DNA of 64,000 nt from an uncultured Bdellovibrionales bacterium. GTDB taxonomy: Bacteria > Bdellovibrionota > FAC87 > UBA2466. A program made the position numbers and the translations under genes. Below the pieces are notes generated by a model that did no database searches, was not told the DNA's origin, and saw nothing but the letters and a program-made list of their open reading frames with translations. The stretch lies in assembly GCA_937903155.1 (NCBI GenBank), contig CALCZU010000080.1:1-64000 (forward strand), in the 5' to 3' direction. Positions within the stretch are counted from its first letter, which is position 1, and the number at the start of each line of letters is the position of its first letter. Positions 42,388 through 51,301 of this stretch are shown piece by piece.

Positions 42388-43235
42388 GCGCTTTTTAAAA
42401 CAGCGTGGGCAGCGTCCATATACTCGTTGGGAATAACTAGACAATTACCCCAAACGCCTTCTTTCGAAGGATGAGTTTTGGAAGCGTCTTCAACCCATTG
42501 AGAGTTCGTGACGCGGAAGGCTTTGTAATTATTTTTCAAAAGGAGATCTCCAAGGCTTTTGTCTTCCTCAGGCGAATGCGACTCAAAATAGATGACGGGT
42601 CGATGGGTTTCGATCAGTTTTTTAGCACCATCGAGTGCCCAAATTCCTGCGCCTTCAATATCGATTTTTATAAAACGGACAGGCAAAATCGCTTTTTCTT
42701 CAGCAAATGCGTCTAATGAAATCGTCGCTACTTGCTGGGATTTAAAACTGCTCTGAGGGCGCTGAGCGCCTTTCAGAAAACCTGTATGGTCTTCATCGCC
42801 AATGCAAAGTTCGAGAGTCCCTTTTTTTTCGGTGACTGCTTTGGGAACCGTCTCAACATTCAGCAAATGATTTTTCTTGCAGTTCTGATCCAAAATTTCG
42901 AATACGACAGGGTTGGGTTCAAAGGCGTATACCTTGCCGAAATATTTCGAAAGGTAGAGTGAATACAAGCCTCTATTCGCGCCTAAGTCGAATGCCGAAA
43001 ATTCTTTAGAGTCGGTCCAACCCAGTTTTTCAAAAAGTGCTGTTGCGAGTGAAAAGAAATTCAAATCTTGAATTCCTAAAACCGCGTGAGCGGTCATTTT
43101 CGAATCGTAGTGAAATTGAAGACCTCGCAGAGGTCCAAAAGGGATTCTGTAAAAGGACCCTTCGCGATAAACAGCCGCAAGGATTTTTCTCGCAAACGGA
43201 AATGAAAAATCCAGCGACATCACTTTTTGAAGCAT
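42384..43235 (-). CDS. FkbM-family methyltransferase
   Basis: 283 residues. SAM-binding FDLGANRGLYSLYL, YAFEPNPVVFEILDQN, and the FkbM signature VRFIKIDIEGAGIWALDGA, then PVIYFESH. Family members methylate sugars or small molecules in surface polysaccharide or antibiotic pathways. The gene stands upstream of glpF and downstream of the YfhO-like gene. Confidence 0.87.
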   Translation of the reverse strand: MLQKVMSLDFSFPFARKILAAVYREGSFYRIPFGPLRGLQFHYDSKMTAHAVLGIQDLNFFSLATALFEKLGWTDSKEFSAFDLGANRGLYSLYLSKYFGKVYAFEPNPVVFEILDQNCKKNHLLNVETVPKAVTEKKGTLELCIGDEDHTGFLKGAQRPQSSFKSQQVATISLDAFAEEKAILPVRFIKIDIEGAGIWALDGAKKLIETHRPVIYFESHSPEEDKSLGDLLLKNNYKAFRVTNSQWVEDASKTHPSKEGVWGNCLVIPNEYMDAAHAVLKSA

Positions 43236-43280
43236 ATGGAAATTCTAAGCAATAAAAGTGAAACTGTATATACCCCCACG

Positions 43281-45539
43281 CTACAAAAAGGGTAGCAGGG
43301 TCTTAAAAAGGGCTTGAAAGGGATGGAAGTAGAGTTCGATGTGGTGTTTTCCCTTGTTGAGATTGAATCCGGTTAAGCTTTCATTCATGGGATAAAGCGG
43401 GATCTCGACTCCAGACTCAAAAGCACGCCAACCGGGAAAGAGATTTTGACTCAGAAAGACCCAACCCTCACAGGGTAAATCGGCGTCCAACATCAAATGG
43501 TTTTCATCGACCAAAAAAATCGCCGAATCTTTCAAATTTTGTGGATTGAGAAGCAAGCTGCATTCTTGCACGGGAAATTCCCAACGCCGTTTTTGAACTC
43601 CCTGGAAAAAAGGCCGAGCGGTGTCCACTTGCGGAGGCCACATTAGATGACTTTTCGACGAGGAGTCCCATTTTTTGAGACTCGAGAAATACCACGCGGG
43701 CGACGGCTTTTCCTTTGGAATCAAGTAGAGCGCCTTACCATCGCCTTTTTCAACGTTAAAAATGGCATTCGAACTTTCAACGGACGCAAGTAAGGACTGC
43801 ATCGGTCGGTCATTTTTGACGGCGATTAAATGAAGGTTTGTCAGTTGGACCGCATCGCTGATTTCTTTTGCAGAGTGCGCTTTTTCTTTTGCCGCAACGG
43901 AGTCTTGATAGTTTTCACCATAGAGTAAAACTTTGATTTCTTCATTAAGCGGAGTGTTGATGCTTTCATAGCTAAAAAGTGAAGCTCTGCGAAAAACCAT
44001 ATTGGATCCCCACAAAAGATTTTCGTGAGGGTATCCATCATCAAAAAAGTTCGGAGTGATCTCCATTCGGTTGAGAGAGCCTTCAGGAATTCGTTCTAAA
44101 AGGTCAACCCCCGTCTTACTCACTTCTCTATCTCGAATGGCAGGAGCGACTCGCTGTGTAGGAAATGCGAGATAGTTTTGTAAAAGCCCTAAAACTAGAA
44201 ATGCAAGGATCAAGTCTTTCGTTGCGGGAAAAACAAAAATACTCACCCCCACGAGAAAAGAAACGGCCGCTATCGGATATTCGGGGGCCGCCGCAAAAAT
44301 CGGAATAATCACCGCTAAACCGATGAGCGCTAAAATCAATTTATCTTTTTTAAGCGAGTGAGTTTCTCCGTCGAAAAAGTTTTTCAGCGAGAATCCTAGA
44401 AACAGGATGGATGAAACCCAGATCATTTTTTCGGGATATCGTAAAAAAGAAAAAGGCGGAATCTTCGCGACATATTTCATCAGACCCCATCTTCCAAATG
44501 CTAGGCTACAGCCAAATGCCAGGAGTAAGAGCGGGATCCAATTCTTTTTCCGAAAAGCGTCACGAATTCCCATGATCGCAAAAATCACAAGCGGCAACGA
44601 AAAATAAAGCGTGTCGAAAAAAAAGCGAGGAGTATAGGGAGAGTCGTTGGTCGCGCTATCGGGATCAAAGTTATTTAAAAAAGGATGGCCGTAAAAAAGC
44701 GGCGAAAGCAGGGTGATGAGTCGGTAAGGATGTAGACTAAAACTGAGCGACACACTTTCGCCAATTCCCGTTCGACGTGTGGTGTAGGGAAGAATCGCAA
44801 GCGCATGACCGAAGACCAAAGCTCCAATCACAATGCATAAAGCGAAAAAGCAAAGCAGCACCTTCCATTTTTTTCGAGGATAGAGATGGGCGATCGTCCC
44901 GACTCCTGAAAGAAACGCGCAAAACGGTTCACCCACGCCGATCAACAAAGTCCAAAAAATCAAAAATCGAAACAAAGAGAACTTTGGAGTGTCACTCTTC
45001 TCAAGTTCGGCAAAAATCCAAGCGGTCCAAGTCACCGCATGTAAATAAATGATCGAAGTTACAGAAAAAACATTGATGAACGGTGACGTTGCAATGAGCA
45101 GACTTAAAGTGAGCAAGAGAAGAGGAGCCACTTTCCGAGTTTTTCCCCACGAATAAAATGCAGCGGTCAGAAGCAGCAAGTGCAAGTACCCGGTCCAGCG
45201 AAAATAAAAGAGTGGGCTCACGAAAAGCTGTAAATAATTTAAAGGATAAAAGCTTCCGCGCGTCGGGTTGTACAAAAAGCTCGTTCCGAAATCGACATAC
45301 GGATCCCACCAGGGAAAGGTTTTGAAACGCTCGAAAGTCTCAAACCAAAACTTCTGCCCCGTCAAAAAGCCAGGGTACATATCAGCGCTGTAAAACATCT
45401 GAAAGTTAGCAAAGAATTTTATATAAAAGAGGAAGCACAAAACGGCTGTTGCCCCGATCAAAAGCGGAAATGAATATTTTGAGGTCAGAGAATTCTCCGG
45501 CAAAGTACTTGGAATTCCTTGGTTTTTAGGGGGTTTCAC
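43281..45539 (-). CDS. YfhO-like polytopic membrane protein
   Basis: 752 residues from a GTG at 45539, about 12 helices in the first 450 residues, then a soluble C-terminal domain. The C-terminus has the YfhO-type signature QNLFPGWRAFESGVEIPLYPMNESLTGFNL and GKHHIELYF, where family members read GWxAxxDG. YfhO proteins act with glycosyltransferases on cell-envelope glycans or teichoic-acid-like polymers. The early loop YSADMYPGFLTG and WDPY, as seen in GT-C membrane glycosyltransferases, also fits. A second start (TTG, 12 residues further) is possible. Confidence 0.75.
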   Translation of the reverse strand: MKPPKNQGIPSTLPENSLTSKYSFPLLIGATAVLCFLFYIKFFANFQMFYSADMYPGFLTGQKFWFETFERFKTFPWWDPYVDFGTSFLYNPTRGSFYPLNYLQLFVSPLFYFRWTGYLHLLLLTAAFYSWGKTRKVAPLLLLTLSLLIATSPFINVFSVTSIIYLHAVTWTAWIFAELEKSDTPKFSLFRFLIFWTLLIGVGEPFCAFLSGVGTIAHLYPRKKWKVLLCFFALCIVIGALVFGHALAILPYTTRRTGIGESVSLSFSLHPYRLITLLSPLFYGHPFLNNFDPDSATNDSPYTPRFFFDTLYFSLPLVIFAIMGIRDAFRKKNWIPLLLLAFGCSLAFGRWGLMKYVAKIPPFSFLRYPEKMIWVSSILFLGFSLKNFFDGETHSLKKDKLILALIGLAVIIPIFAAAPEYPIAAVSFLVGVSIFVFPATKDLILAFLVLGLLQNYLAFPTQRVAPAIRDREVSKTGVDLLERIPEGSLNRMEITPNFFDDGYPHENLLWGSNMVFRRASLFSYESINTPLNEEIKVLLYGENYQDSVAAKEKAHSAKEISDAVQLTNLHLIAVKNDRPMQSLLASVESSNAIFNVEKGDGKALYLIPKEKPSPAWYFSSLKKWDSSSKSHLMWPPQVDTARPFFQGVQKRRWEFPVQECSLLLNPQNLKDSAIFLVDENHLMLDADLPCEGWVFLSQNLFPGWRAFESGVEIPLYPMNESLTGFNLNKGKHHIELYFHPFQALFKTLLPFL

Positions 45540-45547
45540 TACCCGAA

Positions 45548-45577
45548 ATTATCTCCAAAAAGCGGTCCTCTAGTCAA
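45548..45577 (-). promoter_or_regulatory. Strong promoter of the YfhO-like gene
   Basis: TTGACT (45577-45572), 18 bases, GATAAT (45553-45548). Eight bases separate the -10 from the GTG at 45539, so the transcript would be leaderless unless the true start lies inside the frame. Confidence 0.5.
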
Positions 45578-45618
45578 GGGTTAAGTAGCTGAAATTATTA
45601 TCAGCTTGCCCCGCTTCA

Positions 45619-45647
45619 TTGCGTTTGAAGATCCTTTATGTTAGACC
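45619..45647 (+). promoter_or_regulatory. Candidate promoter of ftsH
   Basis: TTGCGT (45619-45624), 17 bases, TAGACC (45642-45647), then seven bases to the ATG at 45655. The -10 is poor. The TTG would otherwise be an alternative start codon of ftsH, but neither start has a visible Shine-Dalgarno. Confidence 0.3.
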
Positions 45648-45654
45648 TAGCCCC

Positions 45655-47793
45655 ATGTCAGAGAACAAATTGGGTAATGATTCGCCAAAAGATGCACCAG
45701 AAAAACTCGAGCAAAATGAAGAGGTTTCTAACTCTTCAGAGAAAAAATTTCGTTTGAACGTTCCGCGTCTAAAAGGCAATTCCAAAGCGCCTTACGGAAA
45801 AGGAAAGCTCCCAAACTGGTCCACCCGCAATAGCCTTTGGACTTGGATTTTATTCGGTATCGCCGTTATTCTTCTAGTCTCTGTTTATTCTCGCCCCGAT
45901 TTCGCTTCAAAAGAAGTCGCTTACAGCGATTTCAAAGCGAAAATTAAAAGTGGCGAAATCAAACGGGTCTCTGTGTCTCAAACGCTCTTAAAAGGTTTCA
46001 CCGAAGAAGCCGCCGCGGAGAAGCAGGCAAGTCTCGCTTCGCGTGCACCCGTGACATTCTACGTGACGATTCCTGTCGATGACCCAAAATTAGTCGAATT
46101 GATGGAAGAAAAAAACGTTCAGTTTGAATCGGAAAACGTCGCATTAAAAAACGTTTTTTGGCACTGGATTCTTCCTTTCGTCCTCTTAATGCTCGTCTGG
46201 CGAGTGCTTTTCTCTCGCGCCTTTAAGATGGGACCGGGGGCGGGGCTCATGAGTTTTGGGAAAAACCGTGCGCGTTTAGTCGTGGATGACTCTAAAAAAG
46301 TCACTTTCGAGGATGTTGCCGGGGTTGAAGAAGCCAAAGAAGAGCTGACCGAAATCATCGATTTCTTAAAAACACCGCAAAAGTTCAGAAGCATCGGCGG
46401 AAAAATTCCTAAAGGAATTTTACTTGTCGGCCCTCCCGGCACTGGAAAAACTTTGCTGGCAAAGGCGGTCGCAGGTGAAGCAGGCGTGCCGTTTTTCTCA
46501 TTGAGTGGATCTGAGTTCGTCGAAATGTTTGTCGGTGTGGGTGCAGCGCGCGTCCGAGACTTATTCGCACAAGCGGTCGAAAAATCTCCGTGTATCATTT
46601 TTATCGACGAATTAGATGCCATTGGAAAAGTGCGAAGTGCAGTTTCTCCCATGGGTGGACACGATGAGCGTGAACAAACTTTAAACCAACTCTTGGTGGA
46701 GATGGATGGCTTTGATACGCGCACCGGTGTGATTATCATGGCGGCGACAAACCGTCCTGAGACGTTAGATCCTGCTCTTTTAAGAGCGGGACGTTTTGAT
46801 CGACAAGTTTTGGTGGACAGACCCGATATTACGGGCCGAGAAGCGATTTTAAAAATTCACAGTCGTAATGTGAAATTGTCGCCGACTTTAGATATTCATA
46901 TCGTGGCTGCAAGAACGCCGGGATTTGTGGGAGCGGACTTAGCCAATGTGGTGAATGAAGCGGCGCTTTTGGCTGTTCGAAAAAATAAGACGGTCGTTGA
47001 TCAGTCCGACTTTGAAGATGCCATTGACCGTGTCGTTGCAGGTCTACAGAAAAAGACACGATTGATTAATCAAAAAGAAAAAGCCATCGTCGCCCGTCAC
47101 GAAATGGGACATGCGCTAGTCACCTACTTCACGCCGGACACCGATCCGGTCCATAAAATTTCTGTCATTCCTCGTGGGTTTGGAGCGCTTGGTTTCACAA
47201 TGTCGCTTCCTAAAGAAGACCGTTACCTGATGACGAAGAGCGAGCTTCTTTCTCGAATTGATGTGCTTCTCGGAGGACGGGTTGCGGAAGAAACCTGCTT
47301 TAATGAGATCTCGACCGGCGCTCAAGATGATCTCCAAAAAGCGACGGACATCGCGAAGCGCATGGTGATGGAATATGGAATGAGCGGCGATTTCGGACAG
47401 AGAACTTTCTCGCCCGAACGTTCGACCTTTTTACAGTCCCCGATGGGCCCGATGAGTGGCAAAGAGTATAGCGAAGCCAGTGCTGAAAGAATTGACGCTG
47501 AAATACAGAAGATTCTCGATACAGCTTACATACGGGTGAAAGCGCTTGTGACGGCTAAAAAAGATCTTTTAGAGCATATCGCGCGCATTTTGACAGAAAA
47601 AGAAGTCATCGAGAGCAAAGAACTGACTGAGATTATCAATGCATTCGAGTTAGCTCAAAAAGAGGGAAGAGATCCCGTCGCCGCCACGGCCCATATTTTA
47701 AAGGCTCCCGTCGCGGAGGCACCGGCTGCAGAAGAAAACTCGGCTGGGGTGACTTTTGCGCCACCCGAACCTAAACCCGATTTAAACGCTTAA
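45655..47793 (+). CDS. ftsH: ATP-dependent zinc metalloprotease FtsH
   Basis: 712 residues from the ATG at 45655. N-terminal cytosolic extension (about 60 residues, charged), TM helix 61-78, periplasmic domain, TM helix 168-185, AAA+ with Walker A GPPGTGKT (259-266), Walker B CIIFIDELDAIGK, second region of homology ATNRPETLDPALLRAGRFDR, and zinc site HEMGHA (482-487) where most homologues have HEAGHA. Degrades membrane and regulatory proteins. It heads a run with lipid-synthesis genes. Confidence 0.96.
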   Translation: MSENKLGNDSPKDAPEKLEQNEEVSNSSEKKFRLNVPRLKGNSKAPYGKGKLPNWSTRNSLWTWILFGIAVILLVSVYSRPDFASKEVAYSDFKAKIKSGEIKRVSVSQTLLKGFTEEAAAEKQASLASRAPVTFYVTIPVDDPKLVELMEEKNVQFESENVALKNVFWHWILPFVLLMLVWRVLFSRAFKMGPGAGLMSFGKNRARLVVDDSKKVTFEDVAGVEEAKEELTEIIDFLKTPQKFRSIGGKIPKGILLVGPPGTGKTLLAKAVAGEAGVPFFSLSGSEFVEMFVGVGAARVRDLFAQAVEKSPCIIFIDELDAIGKVRSAVSPMGGHDEREQTLNQLLVEMDGFDTRTGVIIMAATNRPETLDPALLRAGRFDRQVLVDRPDITGREAILKIHSRNVKLSPTLDIHIVAARTPGFVGADLANVVNEAALLAVRKNKTVVDQSDFEDAIDRVVAGLQKKTRLINQKEKAIVARHEMGHALVTYFTPDTDPVHKISVIPRGFGALGFTMSLPKEDRYLMTKSELLSRIDVLLGGRVAEETCFNEISTGAQDDLQKATDIAKRMVMEYGMSGDFGQRTFSPERSTFLQSPMGPMSGKEYSEASAERIDAEIQKILDTAYIRVKALVTAKKDLLEHIARILTEKEVIESKELTEIINAFELAQKEGRDPVAATAHILKAPVAEAPAAEENSAGVTFAPPEPKPDLNA

Positions 47794-47815
47794 ACAGAAA
47801 CAGAAAAGGAAGTCC

Positions 47816-48034
47816 ATGAATAACAATTATTATAAGCATTACGATAAACGTACTTTTGATCGCTACATGGAAAAAGGAATCGTCACGCCTCAACAGTTTG
47901 ATTCGCACATGAAAAGTCTTCCCGACGAATCCCAAAACGCACAATGGGTGCAAATGGATATGGATGAAGCGGAACTCACTGACCTTTCGAATGACGGTGA
48001 AAGTGATGAAAGCGGCGAGGAAAGCGGCACTTGA
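47816..48034 (+). CDS. Small acidic protein between ftsH and psd
   Basis: 72 residues with AAGGAAG upstream of the ATG, and the stop overlapping the psd start. N-terminus basic and aromatic (NNYYKHYDKRTFDRYMEKG), C-terminal half strongly acidic (DMDEAELTDLSNDGESDESGEE). Probably disordered in part. No family recognised; location suggests a co-regulated adaptor or regulator of FtsH or lipid synthesis (inference). Confidence 0.6.
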   Translation: MNNNYYKHYDKRTFDRYMEKGIVTPQQFDSHMKSLPDESQNAQWVQMDMDEAELTDLSNDGESDESGEESGT

Positions 48035-48678
48035 AAAACGAAGGCATCCCTGTTGTTAAAGAAGGCATTCCCTTTATCGCGGTCGCTTTTTTGGGAGCCG
48101 TCGGTTTTACCATCGGCGGTGTTTGGCCGATAGGGCTCTTTCTTTTAGTCATCACGGCTTACATAGTTTATTTTTTCAGAAATCCAGAACGGCTTCCGCC
48201 GGTCGGCAGCAAATTAGTGGCTTCGCCTGCAGATGGTGAAATCATTTTTGTCGGTCCCAGTGTGGAGTCTGAATTCTTAAACGAAGAAATGACCAAAATT
48301 AGTGTTTTTATGAATCTCTTCAATGTGCACGTCAATCGAGTGCCTATTGAAGGAACGATTAAAAATATGAAATACCATCGTGGCCGTTTTATGGCGGCTT
48401 CAGAGGACAGAGCTTCGGAAGAGAACGAAAGAAACGCGATGGTGATTGAAACTCCCCAAGGCGTCAAAGTGGTTCTCGTTCAAGTGGCGGGATTGATTGC
48501 CCGGAGAATTATTTGTTATCCGGCCATCGGAAACTTTATTTTAAAAGGTCAGCGCATGGGTTTGATTCGGTTCGGCTCGAGATGCGACATTTTTTTACCA
48601 AAGACTTGTACCGTTAATATTAAAATGGGTGACAAAGTGGTGGGCGGAGAAACTGTCCTCGCCGAATTGAAGGATTAA
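48031..48678 (+). CDS. psd: Phosphatidylserine decarboxylase (short, Psd-related form)
   Basis: 215 residues from a TTG overlapping the previous stop, with GAGGAAAG upstream. N-terminal hydrophobic segments anchor it in the membrane. LFNVHVNRVP carries the catalytic His, and the self-cleavage site is in LIRFGSRCDIFLP (G182-S183), giving the pyruvoyl group. Converts PtdSer to PtdEtn. It ends two bases before pssA. Confidence 0.94.
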   Translation: MKNEGIPVVKEGIPFIAVAFLGAVGFTIGGVWPIGLFLLVITAYIVYFFRNPERLPPVGSKLVASPADGEIIFVGPSVESEFLNEEMTKISVFMNLFNVHVNRVPIEGTIKNMKYHRGRFMAASEDRASEENERNAMVIETPQGVKVVLVQVAGLIARRIICYPAIGNFILKGQRMGLIRFGSRCDIFLPKTCTVNIKMGDKVVGGETVLAELKD

Positions 48679-48680
48679 AA

Positions 48681-49466
48681 ATGCCTCAAAACGCCAGAAA
48701 GAAACGTGCGTATATCCTCATTTTACCGAGTCTGTTTACGACCGGAAATCTTTTTTGCGGATTTTATTCCATCCTGCATTCGTTTTCTCATGATTTTGAA
48801 AAAGCCTCTTACGCAATCCTTTTAGCAGGCGTTTTCGATCTCTTAGATGGTCGAGTCGCGCGAATGACGCGTTCGACGAGCGAATTCGGATTAGAATATG
48901 ATTCGATTGCGGATGTCGTTTCTTTTGGGGTGGCGCCAGCCATTATGGCGTATGTTTGGGCACTACCTGCGTTCGGAAAACTCGGCTGGGCAGGAGCTTT
49001 CTTCTTCGCCGCCTGCGGCGCTTTGAGGCTTGCTCGATTCAATACGATTTCGCATGAACTTCCTAAAAGTTATTTTTTAGGGCTGCCCATTCCTGCTGCC
49101 GCGAACACCGTTGCGACGGGTTACATTGCCTGGAAAGATCTTGCGTTCGAACATTTCGAACCGATTGTTTTGGGTCTCACTTTTTTGTTAGGTTTACTCA
49201 TGGTCAGCAGTATTCGCTTCCGGAGTTTTAAAGACTTTGATCTGAAGCACAAACGCAGTTTTGTGGTTTTAGTTTTCGCGCTGATCGTGATTACTTCGAT
49301 TGCGTCCCGGCCCGAACAAGCCTTGTTTTTAATCTGCTTTGGATATGTGATTTGGGGGCCTTTAAGAGAATTAATTTCTTTTATGCGAAACCCTAAAAGC
49401 AATCGTAATTTTGCTCCGACTCTTTTTACATCTGAAGAAGAATTTAAAGGCGAAAACAAGAGGTAA
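48681..49466 (+). CDS. pssA: CDP-diacylglycerol-serine O-phosphatidyltransferase
   Basis: 261 residues, about eight helices. Perfect CDP-alcohol phosphotransferase motif with spacing D-x2-D-G-x2-A-R-x8-G-x3-D-x3-D (D53, D56, D74, D78). Makes phosphatidylserine from CDP-diacylglycerol and serine, the substrate for Psd. psd and pssA together supply PtdEtn. Confidence 0.95.
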   Translation: MPQNARKKRAYILILPSLFTTGNLFCGFYSILHSFSHDFEKASYAILLAGVFDLLDGRVARMTRSTSEFGLEYDSIADVVSFGVAPAIMAYVWALPAFGKLGWAGAFFFAACGALRLARFNTISHELPKSYFLGLPIPAAANTVATGYIAWKDLAFEHFEPIVLGLTFLLGLLMVSSIRFRSFKDFDLKHKRSFVVLVFALIVITSIASRPEQALFLICFGYVIWGPLRELISFMRNPKSNRNFAPTLFTSEEEFKGENKR

Positions 49467-49469
49467 CTC

Positions 49470-50507
49470 ATGAAATTTCAATATCTGGAAGGCATTCGTT
49501 CTGTTGCCGTGATTGGTGCGACGGGTCTCGTTGGGCAGGAGTTCTTGCAACTTCTTTCTGAGCATAAGATCAAGTTTCCAGAGTTGAAAGTGCTTGCCTC
49601 AGCCGAAAGTGCCGGAACTTCGGTCGATGTCGATGGGTATGATTTAGAGATAGAAGAACTGACGAAAGAAAATCTAAGGGGAGTGGATGTCGCGTTTGCG
49701 TCCGTGCCTAACGAAGTGACACGAAAAGCAGTTGCTTGGGCGATTGAGCAGGGTGCTTTAATCGTAGATGATTCGAGCGAATTTAGAATGAAAAAGGAAG
49801 TTCCTCTCATTGTTCCGGAAGTAAACGGGAGCGTTTTACGAGAGTTTTCAGGCAATGTGATTGCAACTCCGAACTGTACCGTCACTCCGCTTGTGATGTG
49901 TCTTAAAGCTCTCGAAATGTATGGGCTCAAGAGAGTCGTGACGTCGACCTATCAGTCTGTATCCGGAGCCGGAAAACTTGCTTATGAAGAACTTTCGACG
50001 CAAACGGCAACGCTTTTAAATGGTGGAGCTCAAGAAGCCAAAGTTTTCCCTCATCGGATTGCCTTCAACTGCATTCCAAAGATCGGAGAGAAACAAGAAA
50101 ATGGTTATTCCTCCGAAGAAGAAAAGATCGTTAAAGAAACTCGCAAAATTCTGGATCTCCCTGACTTAGCGATTACCGCGACTTGCGTCCGAGTCCCGAC
50201 CTTTTTCGGACACGGCTTAAGTGTGAACGTTGAGTTAAAAGAAGATTTTGGAAATATTGAATGTGTCCGTGAGCTTTTTGACGGATTTTCAGGCATTCGC
50301 GTTTTGGACAATCCCGAACATGAAATTTACCCAACCAATATTGAAGGCAGTGGAACCGATCACGTTTTTGTCGGACGCCTGCGCCGAGATTTTTCAGTGA
50401 AGAACGGCGTCAATTTCTGGATCATGGTGGACAATATTCGTAAAGGAGCGGCGTTAAATTCGCTCCAAATTCTCGATACGGTCTATCGCTATAGACGAAT
50501 GGTTTAA
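49470..50507 (+). CDS. asd: Aspartate-semialdehyde dehydrogenase
   Basis: 345 residues with AAGAGG upstream. NADPH site VIGATGLVGQEF (14-25), catalytic C136 in ATPNCTVTPL, substrate contacts STYQSVSGAG, and the histidine of RVPTFFGHGLSVNVE. Reduces aspartyl phosphate in lysine, threonine and methionine synthesis. Its stop overlaps the ATG of truA (TAATG). Confidence 0.95.
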   Translation: MKFQYLEGIRSVAVIGATGLVGQEFLQLLSEHKIKFPELKVLASAESAGTSVDVDGYDLEIEELTKENLRGVDVAFASVPNEVTRKAVAWAIEQGALIVDDSSEFRMKKEVPLIVPEVNGSVLREFSGNVIATPNCTVTPLVMCLKALEMYGLKRVVTSTYQSVSGAGKLAYEELSTQTATLLNGGAQEAKVFPHRIAFNCIPKIGEKQENGYSSEEEKIVKETRKILDLPDLAITATCVRVPTFFGHGLSVNVELKEDFGNIECVRELFDGFSGIRVLDNPEHEIYPTNIEGSGTDHVFVGRLRRDFSVKNGVNFWIMVDNIRKGAALNSLQILDTVYRYRRMV

Positions 50508-51259
50508 TGTCCGAAAAATTCCAAGAGCATAATATTCGACTGACGATCGAATACGACGGCAGCGATTACTGCGGCTGGCAGAAGCAACTCAACAAGCCAT
50601 CCATTCAAGGAACTCTCGAAGACCTAATCGAAAAACTCTTCGGGGAGCGACGTGCTGTTTATGGGGCCGGTCGAACCGATAGTGGAGTGCATGCAAAAGC
50701 ACAGGTCGCAAACTTCAAGGGAGATGACCGGTATTCTCAAGAGAAATGGGTCCGACTTTTTAACGCTAAACTTCCTCGGAGTATTCGAATCACGGACGTA
50801 AAATTCGTCACAGAATCTTTCCATTCCCAAAAATGGGCGACGGGGAAAGTCTACGAATTCAGAATTTTAAATAGAAAGTGTCACAGTGCCCTTGATAAAC
50901 GCGTCTTCTTTTATCCAATGCCGCTGGATCTCAAAGCAATGCGGAATGCTTTGACGCACTTCATAGGTGAGCACGACTTTGAAGTTTTCCAGGGAGCAAA
51001 GGCGACCGTTAAGACAACCGTTCGAAAGGTGCAACGCTTCGAGCTCACTGAAGAGCCCGGTGATATTCTGAGATTTGAGATCGAAGCAAATGGCTTTTTA
51101 AAACAGATGGTTCGCTCGATTATGGGGACAGTGCTTAAAGTAGGCGAAGGCAAACTCGACGCATCTGAAATCCCCGAAATTATCCGAACCAAAAATAAAC
51201 GCCGATTAGGTCGCACGCTTTCGCCCGAAGGTTTGACGCTCGTTAAAGTAAAATACTGA
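50507..51259 (+). CDS. truA: tRNA pseudouridine(38-40) synthase TruA
   Basis: 250 residues. IEYDGSDYCGWQ, then the active site GAGRTDSGVHA with catalytic D58, and GTLEDLIEKLF. Isomerises uridines in the anticodon arm. asd-truA pairing is frequent in bacteria. Confidence 0.95.
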   Translation: MSEKFQEHNIRLTIEYDGSDYCGWQKQLNKPSIQGTLEDLIEKLFGERRAVYGAGRTDSGVHAKAQVANFKGDDRYSQEKWVRLFNAKLPRSIRITDVKFVTESFHSQKWATGKVYEFRILNRKCHSALDKRVFFYPMPLDLKAMRNALTHFIGEHDFEVFQGAKATVKTTVRKVQRFELTEEPGDILRFEIEANGFLKQMVRSIMGTVLKVGEGKLDASEIPEIIRTKNKRRLGRTLSPEGLTLVKVKY

Positions 51260-51301
51260 CACCGCTGTCGGTTGCCAGTGTTTTGGAGTAGGATAAGAAT
51301 T

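Noticed and set aside
46119..46739. Open frame of 206 codons on the minus strand inside ftsH
   Set aside because: It mirrors the conserved AAA+ region of ftsH, has Ser/Thr/Pro-rich shadow composition and no ribosome site.
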